Shown here piece after piece: positions 25,794 through 35,121 of a DNA stretch of 64,000 nt. This DNA comes from DATGLG01 sp035294245. Lineage in GTDB: Bacteria > Pseudomonadota > Alphaproteobacteria > JACZXZ01. The stretch is taken from assembly GCA_035294245.1 (NCBI GenBank), contig DATGLG010000042.1:1-64000 (forward strand), read 5' to 3'. A program made the translations under genes and the position numbers. Position 1 is the first letter of the stretch. Each line of letters opens with the position of its first letter. The notes beneath the pieces were generated by a model, which was not told where the DNA came from, did not search any database, and worked only from the letters and a program-made list of their open reading frames with translations.

Positions 25794-25863
25794 GTCGGAA
25801 ATCGGCCGATCGATGCCCAATAGCCGCTGAGACTGAGCAGATTGCGTATCGTCGAAATTCGTG
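25794..25863. repeat. Relic of the island right-end sequence
   Basis: This 70-base stretch is closely similar to 61421-61490 (shared CCGATCGATGCC, GAGCAGAT.GCG.ATCGTCG and AAATTCGTGT), which lies about 110-170 bases left of the third att copy. No att core follows here. A weaker relative lies at 52869 before the second att copy. Confidence 0.65.
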
Positions 25864-25893
25864 TGAACGCGGTTCTGCTTGGCGAACGGGCGT

Positions 25894-27141
25894 TCACAAC
25901 GCCAGCGCCCGTTTGAGGTCGTCGTGCTCAAAAGCGCTGGCCATGCGAATGATCTCGGCGGGCCGGGCACCGGCCTCCTTCGCGGTCTCCCGCCAAGTCG
26001 CCGTAGCAGCCGCAACTTCCCTAATGATGGCGCGGGCCGCGGCGAGACCGAGACCGAAATATTCCGACGCGGCCTCGAGCAGATCGATCGAGCATGTGCC
26101 TTCGTCCAGATCGATGTTCGTCGTGAGTACACGCGCCTTGAGGTCGGTTGGCACGGGGTTGAGGTCGTAGATGGGAGAGAGCGACCAGCCCGTCTTGCCG
26201 AGCCACAGGAAGCCGTGATTGCGGAGGTGATCGTCGACATTCGAAATCAGGACGTTGAAGGCGACACGGCGATAGAGTGCCTGGGCGTCGGTCTTCGCTT
26301 GCGCCCCGTGCTGCGTCAGCGCATCGACGATCTCAGGATAGCTGCCACGCTCGCCATCCTTCGATCCCGTCATCGCCATTGCGGAGAGGAACGGGATGCG
26401 AATGGCGCCGTCCCTGTCGAAGCGGCGAGACAAGAGCACCGCCTTGCCGCCGACCCGCAGCAATTCATGGGAGGGTGTGGCGATGCCGGCGCGCGCCGCG
26501 AGGCGTAAAGCGATCTCCTCCCAGGTCTCCAAGCTGTAGTCGTCGGTTTCCTTGGGGAACTTCGCGATGGAGAGGTGGCCGTGCTGATCGATGACCGACG
26601 CCTTGGGGCGTGAACCTCCAAGTGACGATCCGGGCGCGAAGATGAGCTGGAGATCCTCGTCCGTCTCCTCGTCGCGCAGGACGCGCTCCGTCACGGCAAG
26701 GAGACGCCCGAGCTCGATCAGGGCGGGCACGCCCGCGCGAAGCGGCGCTTGGAACACGTCATCACCTGCCCAGCGGAATCGTAGCGCGCCAAGACGGGTC
26801 TCATCGGCGACGCCAAGAAGATAGTCGCTCTCGGCGAGGGTTCGTACCGCGCGGCCTTCGCGCTCAGCGAGCCGCCGCTCGGCACGCTGCATGAGGCGAC
26901 GGCCCCAGGTGTCGGGGGCCGAATCGCCGAGGGATCCGAAGATGGCTTGTCCGGCCGGCGGCGCGAAGCCGCCGCGGGTCAACGCGAGGGCAGGTTCGAT
27001 TGAGAAGTGATCCGGATCGCTGAGCCATTCCGGCGCATACTCGAACACCACGGTCTCGTTACCCCGCACCTTGTTGCTGCGGGCCAAGCCGACCGGACGA
27101 GTGCGTCCGTCGAGGTCGATATGGACTTCGATGTCAGCCAT
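25894..27141 (-). CDS. hipA: HipA-like serine/threonine kinase toxin
   Basis: The 415-residue protein starts MADIEVHIDLDGRTRPVGLA. It has the HipA N-terminal subdomain ('FGSLGDSAPDTWGRRLMQRA'), a Gly-rich loop 'SSLGGSRPKASV', 'LSIAKFPKETDDY', the catalytic loop 'NVLISNVDDHLRNHG' and the DFG-like 'SPIYDLNP'. HipA kinases phosphorylate a host target (glutamyl-tRNA synthetase for E. coli HipA) and cause growth arrest. It overlaps hipB by 8 bases. As an island-borne toxin-antitoxin pair it may stabilise the element or act in defence. Confidence 0.9.
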   Translation of the reverse strand: MADIEVHIDLDGRTRPVGLARSNKVRGNETVVFEYAPEWLSDPDHFSIEPALALTRGGFAPPAGQAIFGSLGDSAPDTWGRRLMQRAERRLAEREGRAVRTLAESDYLLGVADETRLGALRFRWAGDDVFQAPLRAGVPALIELGRLLAVTERVLRDEETDEDLQLIFAPGSSLGGSRPKASVIDQHGHLSIAKFPKETDDYSLETWEEIALRLAARAGIATPSHELLRVGGKAVLLSRRFDRDGAIRIPFLSAMAMTGSKDGERGSYPEIVDALTQHGAQAKTDAQALYRRVAFNVLISNVDDHLRNHGFLWLGKTGWSLSPIYDLNPVPTDLKARVLTTNIDLDEGTCSIDLLEAASEYFGLGLAAARAIIREVAAATATWRETAKEAGARPAEIIRMASAFEHDDLKRALAL

Positions 27142-27469
27142 GATCGGTCGGCCCCGCCGCGCGCTTGAGACGGATGCGCTTCGGCAACTCCGCGCTGGCC
27201 AAGGCTTGGCCGACGCTGTCGCGGGCGATATCGGCGATCTCGCCGAGGCCATCGAGCAGGCCAAGCGCCTGCAGGACGGCGGCGTAGATGCCGATGCTGA
27301 CATTCGCATCGCCTGCTTCGACCCTCTGGAGGGTCGAGCGGGACGTGAAGGCGCGCTCGGCCACGACCGCCATGGGCAGCCGCCGCCGCCGACGGGCATC
27401 GTGGATATCCGCGCCCAGTTTGCGCAGAACGCGCCGCACGGCGGCGGGGGGGTGATGTGGTGTCGGCAT
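27134..27469 (-). CDS. hipB: HipB-like XRE antitoxin
   Basis: The 111-residue protein has a Cro/CI HTH ('LGADIHDARRRRRLPMAVVA', 'AFTSRSTLQRVEAGDANVSI') and a short tail, and sits directly upstream of hipA. By family knowledge it binds HipA and represses the operon. A TGCTAC...GTAGCA inverted repeat lies just upstream. It is followed by coupled translation of hipA. Confidence 0.88.
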   Translation of the reverse strand: MPTPHHPPAAVRRVLRKLGADIHDARRRRRLPMAVVAERAFTSRSTLQRVEAGDANVSIGIYAAVLQALGLLDGLGEIADIARDSVGQALASAELPKRIRLKRAAGPTDHG

Positions 27470-27481
27470 TTGCGTTCTTCA

Positions 27482-27508
27482 TGCTACCAAGTTTGACATT
27501 ATGTAGCA
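27482..27508. promoter_or_regulatory. Candidate HipB operator
   Basis: TGCTAC and GTAGCA form an inverted repeat 15 bases apart, starting 13 bases upstream of the hipB ATG in an AT-rich patch. The position suits autorepression. The rest of 27509-27781 is a divergent intergenic region without a supported gene. Confidence 0.45.
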
Positions 27509-27781
27509 CGAAGATTACAATTTGGCTAATCCGTAGCTTTCGAGTCATCGGCCCATCCTGTAACAAGGATGGGCTCGGATGATACAATTCCTCGGGCAGC
27601 TCCGCCGACGATCCGAGGAAAGTTACCATCGTGGCTCCCTTGGTGCTGGCCGGCGAATCGAGCCGCTCCGAGTGGAAAGAAAGCTGGGGCCGGATGCAGA
27701 GAGATTGCGTTGCCCCGAATATTGCCGATCTGTGGCAAACTGGAGCAAGGATCAATCTAGGGGCATTGGCGGGGGATTTGG

Positions 27782-29830
27782 GTGCTCGAACAGCAGCTTC
27801 TTGAGGAATTCTCCCTTCGGCTTCGGGCTGAAATCGCGGAAAAGCGCGCTGAACTTGCGCCGGAGACAATGCTCGCCGATGAGACGGCGCTGGCCGATGT
27901 AATGCTGGGATACATGGAGGAGGCCGGGCTTGTAACAGAGCATGAGCTATGTCCCTACGAGGACACCGCCGGGCGTAACAGATGCCGGGTTGTTGGCTAT
28001 GCGCTGCCTGAGGATTCCGGCCGCCTCGAGATATTTACTGCCCAGTTCGTACCGGATGGCGGCGACACCTACCTCGGCGCCGACGATCTTTCGCGTCTCG
28101 CAGGCCGCGCCGCCCGTTTTTTCGGCTATGTTGCCGCACATGACCTAGCTCGTTTCGCCGGTAACGATGCTGCCGCGAGCGCTGCCCGCTACATTGCCGA
28201 CGAGCTCAAACGCGTCGAGGACGTACGGGTGCATGTACTGACTAACGGCCTAGTCCGAGACAGGTCGGTTAGCACGATCGAGATCGCCGACAGGACGGTC
28301 GAGTTCTCGGTCGTTGATCTTGAACGCTTGTACCGGGCATCTCGCGAAACAGTCACCCGCGACCGAATCGAGATCGATTTCACCACGCTCATCGGGCGGC
28401 CAATCGCCTGCCTTGAAATGAAACCTCGCCCCAAGGAATACGAGACTTATCTCGTCATATTGCCGGGCGAACTGATCTTCCAGCTTTACGAAGAATTCGG
28501 CGCGCGGCTGTTCGAATTCAATGTGCGTTCGTTTCTTCAGGCCAAGGGCAAGGTCAATAAGGGCCTACGGGACACGCTGAGAAACGAGCCGGAACGATTT
28601 CTGGCCTACAATAACGGTATCACCGCGACGGCTGACGAAATCGAAGCCGGCCTGTTCATGGGCGAGATGACCATCAGCCGCATCCGTGGTCTACAAATCG
28701 TCAATGGAGCGCAAACAACCGCCTCGATCCACCGGGCGAAGAAGGCGGACAAGATCGATATCAGCAAGGTCGCTCTTGCGATGAAGCTCACGCTGGTCGA
28801 GCCGGCGAAACTCACCGAATTCGTGCCGCTCATCGCGCGCTATTCCAACACACAGAATGTCATTCAGGTCTCGGACCTTTCGGCGAACAACGAATTCCAC
28901 ATTGGCGTGGAGCAACTCTCCGAGAAGGTCTGGTGCCCGGGCGAAGAAGAGCGCTGGTTTTATGAGCGAGCGCGGGGTGCCTATCAGGTAGCGGCAGCTC
29001 GGTTCGGCACGACGCCGGCGCGGCGCAGGGAGTTTGACCGCGAATGCCCGAAGGCGAACCGCTTCAGCAAGACCGATCTCGCGAAGTTCCTCATGTCATG
29101 GTGGCAGCGGCCCCAAACGGTCAGCCGTGGTGCACAAAAGAATTTCGCAATTTTCATGTCGGAATTGCCGGAACGCTTCGCAGCCGATTGGCGACCGGAC
29201 GAAGTCTTTTACAAGGAGGTCGTCGCGCTGGCGATCCTGTTCCGGGCAGCCCAGTCCGTGATCCGGCGGGCGAAGCTCCAATCCTATGGCGCGAATGTGC
29301 TCACCTTCATGATCGCGAAGCTCTCATCCGACTTCGGCGTGCAGCTCGACTTGCCGGGAATCTGGGAAAGTCAGAATGTCTCGCCGGAGCTTGTGCGCGT
29401 GTTCGAGGACTGGGCACCGCGCATCCATGCTGCGATCATCACCGGCGCCGGGCGCAGCAACGTCACCGAATGGTGCAAGAAGGACGAGAGTTGGACCTAT
29501 ATCAAGACGCTTGATCTCGGGCTCGCCGAACAAGCGCCGGTCGAAATTGTCACCGAAGCCGCGGAAGCCGACGACACGCCGCCACCGCCCCATGTAAACG
29601 GTGAGGATCTTGTCGGTCTGTGCTGCGGCATTGACGGCGCCGGGTGGGCGAGGGTGGTGGCGTGGGGCGCCGAGAACGGTCGGATCGCCAAGTTCGACCA
29701 GCGGGTCGCGCTCACGCTCGCGAGCTACGCGCTCCAGGGCTGGCAGAAGAAGCCTTCGATCAAGCAGGCGAGAATCGGCGTGCGCGTTCTTAAGACGGCC
29801 GTCGGTGCGGGCGTTGTCTCCCTCACCTGA
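27782..29830 (+). CDS. AIPR family (abortive infection phage resistance) protein
   Basis: The 682-residue protein has the AIPR core: 'ARLFEFNVRSFLQAKGKVNK', 'LRNEPERFLAYNNGITATAD' and 'IRGLQIVNGAQTTASIH', then 'YSNTQNVIQVSDLSANNEF'. AIPR proteins are phage-defence factors related to AbiR-type systems, often next to restriction or methylase genes. The GTG at 27782 is used; GGGGG lies nine bases upstream. The gene converges with the herA-nurA-dcm-vsr operon, with only 3 bases between the stops, suggesting one functional group. Confidence 0.85.
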   Translation: MLEQQLLEEFSLRLRAEIAEKRAELAPETMLADETALADVMLGYMEEAGLVTEHELCPYEDTAGRNRCRVVGYALPEDSGRLEIFTAQFVPDGGDTYLGADDLSRLAGRAARFFGYVAAHDLARFAGNDAAASAARYIADELKRVEDVRVHVLTNGLVRDRSVSTIEIADRTVEFSVVDLERLYRASRETVTRDRIEIDFTTLIGRPIACLEMKPRPKEYETYLVILPGELIFQLYEEFGARLFEFNVRSFLQAKGKVNKGLRDTLRNEPERFLAYNNGITATADEIEAGLFMGEMTISRIRGLQIVNGAQTTASIHRAKKADKIDISKVALAMKLTLVEPAKLTEFVPLIARYSNTQNVIQVSDLSANNEFHIGVEQLSEKVWCPGEEERWFYERARGAYQVAAARFGTTPARRREFDRECPKANRFSKTDLAKFLMSWWQRPQTVSRGAQKNFAIFMSELPERFAADWRPDEVFYKEVVALAILFRAAQSVIRRAKLQSYGANVLTFMIAKLSSDFGVQLDLPGIWESQNVSPELVRVFEDWAPRIHAAIITGAGRSNVTEWCKKDESWTYIKTLDLGLAEQAPVEIVTEAAEADDTPPPPHVNGEDLVGLCCGIDGAGWARVVAWGAENGRIAKFDQRVALTLASYALQGWQKKPSIKQARIGVRVLKTAVGAGVVSLT

Positions 29831-29833
29831 CCG

Positions 29834-31666
29834 TCAAAACCCTTCGGGCTGTATGCGCCCCCTTCGTCCCGACGACTTTGCGCGCTTCTTCGGCGGCGGC
29901 GCATCGCTCTTTTTGCCGGTGCCGTCGTTTCCCGGCTGTGGCGATGCAGCCGGCTTCGGCGGCATATGACGTTTCACCGTCGCTGCATTGGCCGCACGGG
30001 CGGTATCGGGCGTCCATGCACCGGCTTCGGTGATAAAATCCTCATCGCCGATCGCCTCGCTGACGAGGTCGCCGTCGAACTTAACCTTGACCAGCAAGGG
30101 AAAGCGCACGGCTTGGCCCGACACGATGCCCTGTCCCGGCCCGAATGTCTGAAGAATGCCGGCGTCCGACTCAGAAAGATTCTCCATCACAGAACGCACG
30201 AAATTCTTGTCGCGCGGATTGACGAGCCGCAGGACGAGGAAACTATTGCATTGAGCCAGTGTGGTTTCGTCGAGGCGCGAGGGCCGCTGTGAGATCAGCA
30301 CCAGTCCGGTGCCAAACTTGCGTCCCTCCGTGATAACCTTGCGAATCGTCGTCAGCGACGGCGTTTCCTCTGTTCCCTCCTGCCGACTGGGAATGAAGTT
30401 GTGCGCCTCCTCGACCACCGACTGAAATGGCGGAATCAGCCCCGACAGGGTCGAACGATGTGCGAACAGCGCTTCGAGCACGATCGAGACAATTGCCGAT
30501 TGGTTCAGGTGGTCATAGCCTGCAAGATAGAAGATCGATACGGTCCCTGGCCTGACGATGTTTTCCGGGGCGTCGAACGGGTCCGGCATTTCCTCGAACA
30601 GATAGTCCTTGAAGCGCGGCTGGCTGCGCAGCCGCTCGTTGTTCTGCTCCATCTGCCTCAAGTTTGAGAGCACGAATTCGAGTGACCGCCGCGCGGCGTT
30701 GATCGTGGTGCCACGGATGTTCGCGATCTCATCCGGCAGATGGTCGTCCTTCTGCCGCTGCCTAGCGGCGATCGCGGATGCGTGATCCATTAGACGCTGG
30801 ATGTAGTCGGTCGCCGGCTCGCCATCGGCCATGTCAGTGACGCTAACGAGATATTGATAGAACTGCTGCTGTGCCTCGGTCAGCTTGCGCCCCATCTTGT
30901 CGATCAGGTCCGCGACGATGCCAAGGTTGTTCTCCCGCACCCGTATGGTCGGGAAGAAGATGCGGACGTTGGTATCCTTGAAGAGTGCACGCTTCTCGAA
31001 GAAGCCGAGATAATCGCCATGCGGGTCGAAGATGACCAGCGGGTATTTCAGATCGATCAGCTCGCGGATGATCCGACGCGCGGCCACGGTTTTGCCGCCA
31101 CCGGTCATGGCGAGGATAGCGAGATGGCGCGACACGATGTGACGTGCTGACAGCGAGACCTCGACATCGCCGCGCGCAATCAGTGTGCCGATTTGCAGCT
31201 TGGCTGAATTGTCCTCTTCCCCGGTTAGCAGCCGCCGCACATCTTCGGGCGGAGGATAGAGAACTTCGCCCGAAGGTTTGACCGGATAGGTGAGCGGCGA
31301 AAGCTGCGCGGCTCCGGCATCCCCTTCGCCGGTTGTCCCCAGAATCAAGACTTCCGCTTCGAGATGGTCGCGGCTTCCCGACAGGACCGTATCGAGGAAG
31401 CGGATATTCTCGTCCGCGAGCTCTTGCGCCGCCTCGGCAGGAAAAAACGGATTGAAGCGGTCAATGCCGGTGACGCGGCCCCAGACGGTGACGGTTCTTT
31501 GCGCGACGCCGGGTGCCTCGGGGACTTCGACACGGGTAGCGACAATGTCGCCAAGCTTGGCCTGAAAGCTGCGCAGAATGAACGAGTATTTCCCCGTCGA
31601 GGTGTTGCCGACGACGGTGCCAATGCACGTCCATCCTGTTTGCGATGCCTGTCTTGGCGCAGTCAT
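29834..31666 (-). CDS. herA: HerA-type FtsK/HerA ATPase (DUF87)
   Basis: The 610-residue protein has an N-terminal HAS-barrel-like domain ('CIGTVVGNTSTGKYSFIL') and a RecA-type ATPase core with Walker A 'LAILAMTGGGKTVAARRI', 'LVIFDPHGDYLGFF', Walker B 'QSVVEEAHNFIPSRQ' and 'LVLISQRPSRLDETTL'. HerA forms a hexameric DNA translocase that works with NurA nuclease in resection or, in defence islands, in DNA degradation. A Lys/Pro-rich tail of about 40 residues follows. It is the last gene of the vsr-dcm-nurA-herA operon, 16 bases after nurA. Confidence 0.92.
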   Translation of the reverse strand: MTAPRQASQTGWTCIGTVVGNTSTGKYSFILRSFQAKLGDIVATRVEVPEAPGVAQRTVTVWGRVTGIDRFNPFFPAEAAQELADENIRFLDTVLSGSRDHLEAEVLILGTTGEGDAGAAQLSPLTYPVKPSGEVLYPPPEDVRRLLTGEEDNSAKLQIGTLIARGDVEVSLSARHIVSRHLAILAMTGGGKTVAARRIIRELIDLKYPLVIFDPHGDYLGFFEKRALFKDTNVRIFFPTIRVRENNLGIVADLIDKMGRKLTEAQQQFYQYLVSVTDMADGEPATDYIQRLMDHASAIAARQRQKDDHLPDEIANIRGTTINAARRSLEFVLSNLRQMEQNNERLRSQPRFKDYLFEEMPDPFDAPENIVRPGTVSIFYLAGYDHLNQSAIVSIVLEALFAHRSTLSGLIPPFQSVVEEAHNFIPSRQEGTEETPSLTTIRKVITEGRKFGTGLVLISQRPSRLDETTLAQCNSFLVLRLVNPRDKNFVRSVMENLSESDAGILQTFGPGQGIVSGQAVRFPLLVKVKFDGDLVSEAIGDEDFITEAGAWTPDTARAANAATVKRHMPPKPAASPQPGNDGTGKKSDAPPPKKRAKSSGRRGRIQPEGF

Positions 31667-31682
31667 GCGCTCCCCCTGTCAT

Positions 31683-33002
31683 TCAATCCGATGGCCTGAA
31701 CCACCAGTCGCGGCCTTTCGCCGCGAGTACGCGCTTGGCGAAGGTGACGACACGCGGATCGCCGCTTTCGAGCGCCTTGCGCAACAGGACAACCTGGTGC
31801 TGGCCCTTTACGCCCCGGCTCATCCACGCCGGCACCTTCGCGAACTTGTCAACTATGTCCAGTCCGACGGGGAAGCCGTAAGAGGGGAGCAAGCGGCTCG
31901 TGTGCAGTATCAAATCAAGCGCAGTTTCGAAGCCGGTGCCGTTTTCAAATCCCTCGACTCGAAACGGCAGTACCGTCGCGGAGGGCTTCAGATAGCTTGT
32001 GAGTGCCGGCGGATAGTCCCTGATCCACTGCTTCCATCGGTCGGGCCATTTGTTCTCAGGACCTTGGCGGTCCACCGCCATCGGCACGACATATTCGCCA
32101 TCCTCCAACACGACATCGAACAGGGACGAGTCATTGAGGCCGTACGTCGTGACTTCCTGAAGAATGTCGCGTGCCTCATCGCGCTTGAGGTGCTGCTGAT
32201 CCTGGAGCTGATTTAGAATGCGCCGGATGACGACAGGATCGCGGCCGACGGAACGTTCAACGACGCCAACCACCAGTGTGCCGGTCTTCTCCATGCGGCG
32301 GAGCAAATCGAGATAGAGCGCCACAAACTGGCGCGCTTCCTCATCGCCGTTGAAATTCTCATCGTCACAGAAGACCTTGCAGGCCCGCGGGCCAAACGAC
32401 GGAAAGCCGTCCAGACCATAGGGAGAGACCGGATTGACCAGCGGGCCGTGCAGCAGGATCGCGTCAGGCGGCTGCGCCGAGCGCGCGAGGCGATAGGCCG
32501 CCGCCGTCTCGCTGGTCATTCGCGCACAGTCCCGCAGTTTCGCTGTGTCTATGAAATCGTCGTCGTAAACCTCGCCCTCCGGGCTGAACAGATCATCCAC
32601 CAGCGACAACTCGATATTGAACTGTTCGCGGCTCGCGGTTTCGTCTCCGGGCCGGACGATGTAGCTTCCGACGCGAATACCAAGCGGTGCAGCCGAAGGG
32701 AGATCGATGTTCGCAACGCCGCCATCGATGAAGGCGATGGCGCGACCTCTTTGCTGCGGCCAGAATTCTCGCGGGCGATACGCGAGACGGCGGATCATGC
32801 CATTCTGATCCAGAAGCTCGCGCATCATTGCCGCGATATGCGAAAGCCGGTCAACGAAGCTGCGCTGCACCTCCGAAGATTCCCGGCCAGCCACGCGCAG
32901 AAGTCCGGCGATGAATTCGCCCTGACCGATGCGCGCCTCGATGCGCCGCCTTATGTTGTCCGGCCCGCTCTCCTGCGCTTCCGTATTGCCAGCGCTGCTC
33001 AT
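31683..33002 (-). CDS. nurA: NurA-domain nuclease
   Basis: The 439-residue protein carries the NurA core: 'RAIAFIDGGVANIDLPSAAP' with the first catalytic Asp, 'LLHGPLVNPVSPYG' and 'GTLVVGVVERSVGRDPVVIR', with a C-terminal 'ILHTSRLLPSYGFPVGLDIV' segment containing the last Asp. NurA degrades DNA ends together with HerA. It overlaps dcm by 4 bases. Pairing of HerA-NurA with a methylase rather than with Mre11-Rad50 suggests a restriction-like rather than repair role. Confidence 0.85.
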   Translation of the reverse strand: MSSAGNTEAQESGPDNIRRRIEARIGQGEFIAGLLRVAGRESSEVQRSFVDRLSHIAAMMRELLDQNGMIRRLAYRPREFWPQQRGRAIAFIDGGVANIDLPSAAPLGIRVGSYIVRPGDETASREQFNIELSLVDDLFSPEGEVYDDDFIDTAKLRDCARMTSETAAAYRLARSAQPPDAILLHGPLVNPVSPYGLDGFPSFGPRACKVFCDDENFNGDEEARQFVALYLDLLRRMEKTGTLVVGVVERSVGRDPVVIRRILNQLQDQQHLKRDEARDILQEVTTYGLNDSSLFDVVLEDGEYVVPMAVDRQGPENKWPDRWKQWIRDYPPALTSYLKPSATVLPFRVEGFENGTGFETALDLILHTSRLLPSYGFPVGLDIVDKFAKVPAWMSRGVKGQHQVVLLRKALESGDPRVVTFAKRVLAAKGRDWWFRPSD

Positions 33003-34492
33003 TCCGCTGCCTCGCGGTACACCATCGACGCTCCGCTGTTCATCGCACGCAACGCATTCGCGATCTCGGACGCGATGGCATAAGCAAGGAGTGGTGGCAC
33101 CGCGTTTCCGACCTGACGGAAGGCGGAATTCATGCTGCCGTGAAAAACGAATCCGTCCGGAAAGCTCTGAAGCCTAGCTGCCTCGCGCACGGAAATTGTG
33201 CGCGCCTGCGCGCTGTCGTAGTGAATATGCGAATACGAGTCCTTGCCCAGGTGCGCGGTCAGCGTGCAGGACGGTTTGTCGGGCTCGAGCTTGCGCCACT
33301 TGTTCGGAAACTTGTCAGGATCGTAGGGCGGCACGATCGCCGCTTTCGCCTCGTGCCAGGCGTTGGAATTGCCGTGCAGCGGCTTCCCCGCGTTTCGATG
33401 ACGCGCCAGCAAGCGCTCGAACTTCTTTATCGCGCGGCGGTGCATTTCCGGGTACTGCTCGCCATGGCGCATGGCGCTGAAATGCCGATAGTCGCGTGGC
33501 GTGTGACGGACGACATGTGCCGTCACATCGGCACCCGTCTCAAATCCCGGCCATTTCCGCATCGCCAGCCCGTAGGCGCTGGCGGACCCCACGTAACCCG
33601 CCATCTGCGTGATGCGCCGGTCGGGCGTCCCGTCCCTCGTCACCCATCTCTTGCGGTAGATTGCGGCGAGATCGCGTAGCGCTTCGCTGATCGAGATCGC
33701 GGGCCGGTTGGCAACCTGCTGCGGTGGCGCCGGTACGTAATGCGATTTGCGTTGGTCGACATGCTTGAGGGCAAAAAAACGAACCCCGGTATAGCCGGGG
33801 GGGAAGGCGACGTTATGCGTTGCCGCCGGGAATTCCGGTATCGCGCCCACCGTCTTGTGATGCGCGACGAGAAACAACCGCTCGCGCAACTGCGGCACGC
33901 CGTAGCTCGCCGCGTTCAGCAGCGTGTACCGGCAGATATAGCCGCACTTTTCGAGACTGCGACTGATTTCCTCGGGAACGTTGTGGCCGCCATGATTGAG
34001 AATGTCGGGGACGTTCTCGAGCACGATGGAAAGGGGTTTGAGCGCCCGCACATAGCGCAGAAAGCGACGATACAGGCCGGCGCGCGGATCGGTTTGGTAG
34101 GCGGCTGGATCGTCGGCCAGTGATCCGAGCTTGGGCCGGCCGATACGAGCAAATGCCTGACAGGGAAGGCCAGCGAGAATAACATCGACGGCGTCTGTCT
34201 TCGCGCCGAGATCGAGCGCCTTAACCAGCTTGCCAGGCGATGTCGTCAGCAGGTCGCGCGGCGTACCGAGAATTTTCCGGCGTTCGGCGGACACGTCCTT
34301 GTGAAGATTGTCGGCGTAGGTGGTAGCGGCGACAGGATCGCTTTCGATGGCGCCGACTAGCGAGAATCCCGCTTTCATGAATCCCAGCGAAAACCCGCCG
34401 GCGCCGCCGCAGATGTCCAGCACGCGCGGTTTCCCGCCGGCGGCCAGCCTCAGCCGTTTGCGCTCGAACGCATCGATTGATTGTTCTGCCAT
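32999..34492 (-). CDS. DNA cytosine-5 methyltransferase
   Basis: The 497-residue C5 methylase has 'VLDICGGAGGFSLGFMKAGF' (motif I), 'VILAGLPCQAFARIGRP' (motif IV with catalytic Cys), 'SIVLENVPD' (motif VI), 'ASYGVPQLRERLFLVAH' (motif VIII) and 'FRQVGNAVPPLLAYAI' (motif X). A target-recognition region lies between VIII and IX. It would mark host DNA; the sequence recognised is unknown. It starts on the last base of vsr (TGATG coupling). Confidence 0.95.
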   Translation of the reverse strand: MAEQSIDAFERKRLRLAAGGKPRVLDICGGAGGFSLGFMKAGFSLVGAIESDPVAATTYADNLHKDVSAERRKILGTPRDLLTTSPGKLVKALDLGAKTDAVDVILAGLPCQAFARIGRPKLGSLADDPAAYQTDPRAGLYRRFLRYVRALKPLSIVLENVPDILNHGGHNVPEEISRSLEKCGYICRYTLLNAASYGVPQLRERLFLVAHHKTVGAIPEFPAATHNVAFPPGYTGVRFFALKHVDQRKSHYVPAPPQQVANRPAISISEALRDLAAIYRKRWVTRDGTPDRRITQMAGYVGSASAYGLAMRKWPGFETGADVTAHVVRHTPRDYRHFSAMRHGEQYPEMHRRAIKKFERLLARHRNAGKPLHGNSNAWHEAKAAIVPPYDPDKFPNKWRKLEPDKPSCTLTAHLGKDSYSHIHYDSAQARTISVREAARLQSFPDGFVFHGSMNSAFRQVGNAVPPLLAYAIASEIANALRAMNSGASMVYREAAE

Positions 34493-34932
34493 CAGCCGGC
34501 TCGCTTGTGATGCCGGGCGTCAGGCTGGATGAGGGCGGCAGACAATATCGATTGGAGGCGAGCGGGATCTTCAGTTTCGCATTCCCAGATCACCAGCGTC
34601 CGCCAGCCGATCCGCTCCAGTTGTTCGCAGTTGCGGCGGTCGCGCTCGACATTGCCGCTCAGCTTGCTTTGCCAGAACTCCGGTCTGGTTTTCGGCATCG
34701 TCGCGTTGCGGCAGCCGCTGTGCTGATGCCAGAAGCAGCCATGAACGAATACGGCCAGCCGTTGGCCGGAAAAAACAAGATCGGGACGTCCGGGTAGATC
34801 CTTGCGGTGCAGTCGGAACCGACAACCCATGCGGTGCGCCATGCTCCGCACGGCCAGTTCCGGGGTTGTATCGCGCGGACCAATGCGCGCCATGATGGCG
34901 CTGCGCCGCTGCGGGTCGACAATATCCACCAC
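34492..34932 (-). CDS. vsr: Very short patch repair endonuclease Vsr
   Basis: The 146-residue protein has the Vsr signature: 'MVDIVDPQRRSAIMARIGPR', 'FRLHRKDLPGRPDLVFSGQR', 'LAVFVHGCFWHQHSGCR' and 'GWRTLVIWECE'. Vsr nicks at T:G mismatches produced by deamination of 5-methylcytosine, so it limits mutation caused by the adjacent methylase. It is the first gene of the four-gene operon. Confidence 0.93.
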   Translation of the reverse strand: MVDIVDPQRRSAIMARIGPRDTTPELAVRSMAHRMGCRFRLHRKDLPGRPDLVFSGQRLAVFVHGCFWHQHSGCRNATMPKTRPEFWQSKLSGNVERDRRNCEQLERIGWRTLVIWECETEDPARLQSILSAALIQPDARHHKRAG

Positions 34933-35121
34933 GAAGCCCCTCTCACCGTATGGTCAGGCAGAGGCACCCCCGAGATTGGCGTTCCGCGCGCTCCCCACCG
35001 GGCCGTATGCGGCCAACCTTAAAATGCCAGAGATTCTGCAAATTGTATATGCGGGCAGCACCTTGACGGGCGCGTGCTGAAATCGTGCGCCGCAACGGTT
35101 CACCGGGGCTCCTTGCGTCTA

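Noticed and set aside
27134..27399. A 501-residue HipA starting upstream at 27399
   Set aside because: The extra N-terminal part is out-of-frame hipB sequence; MADIEVHIDL at 27141 is the standard HipA start.
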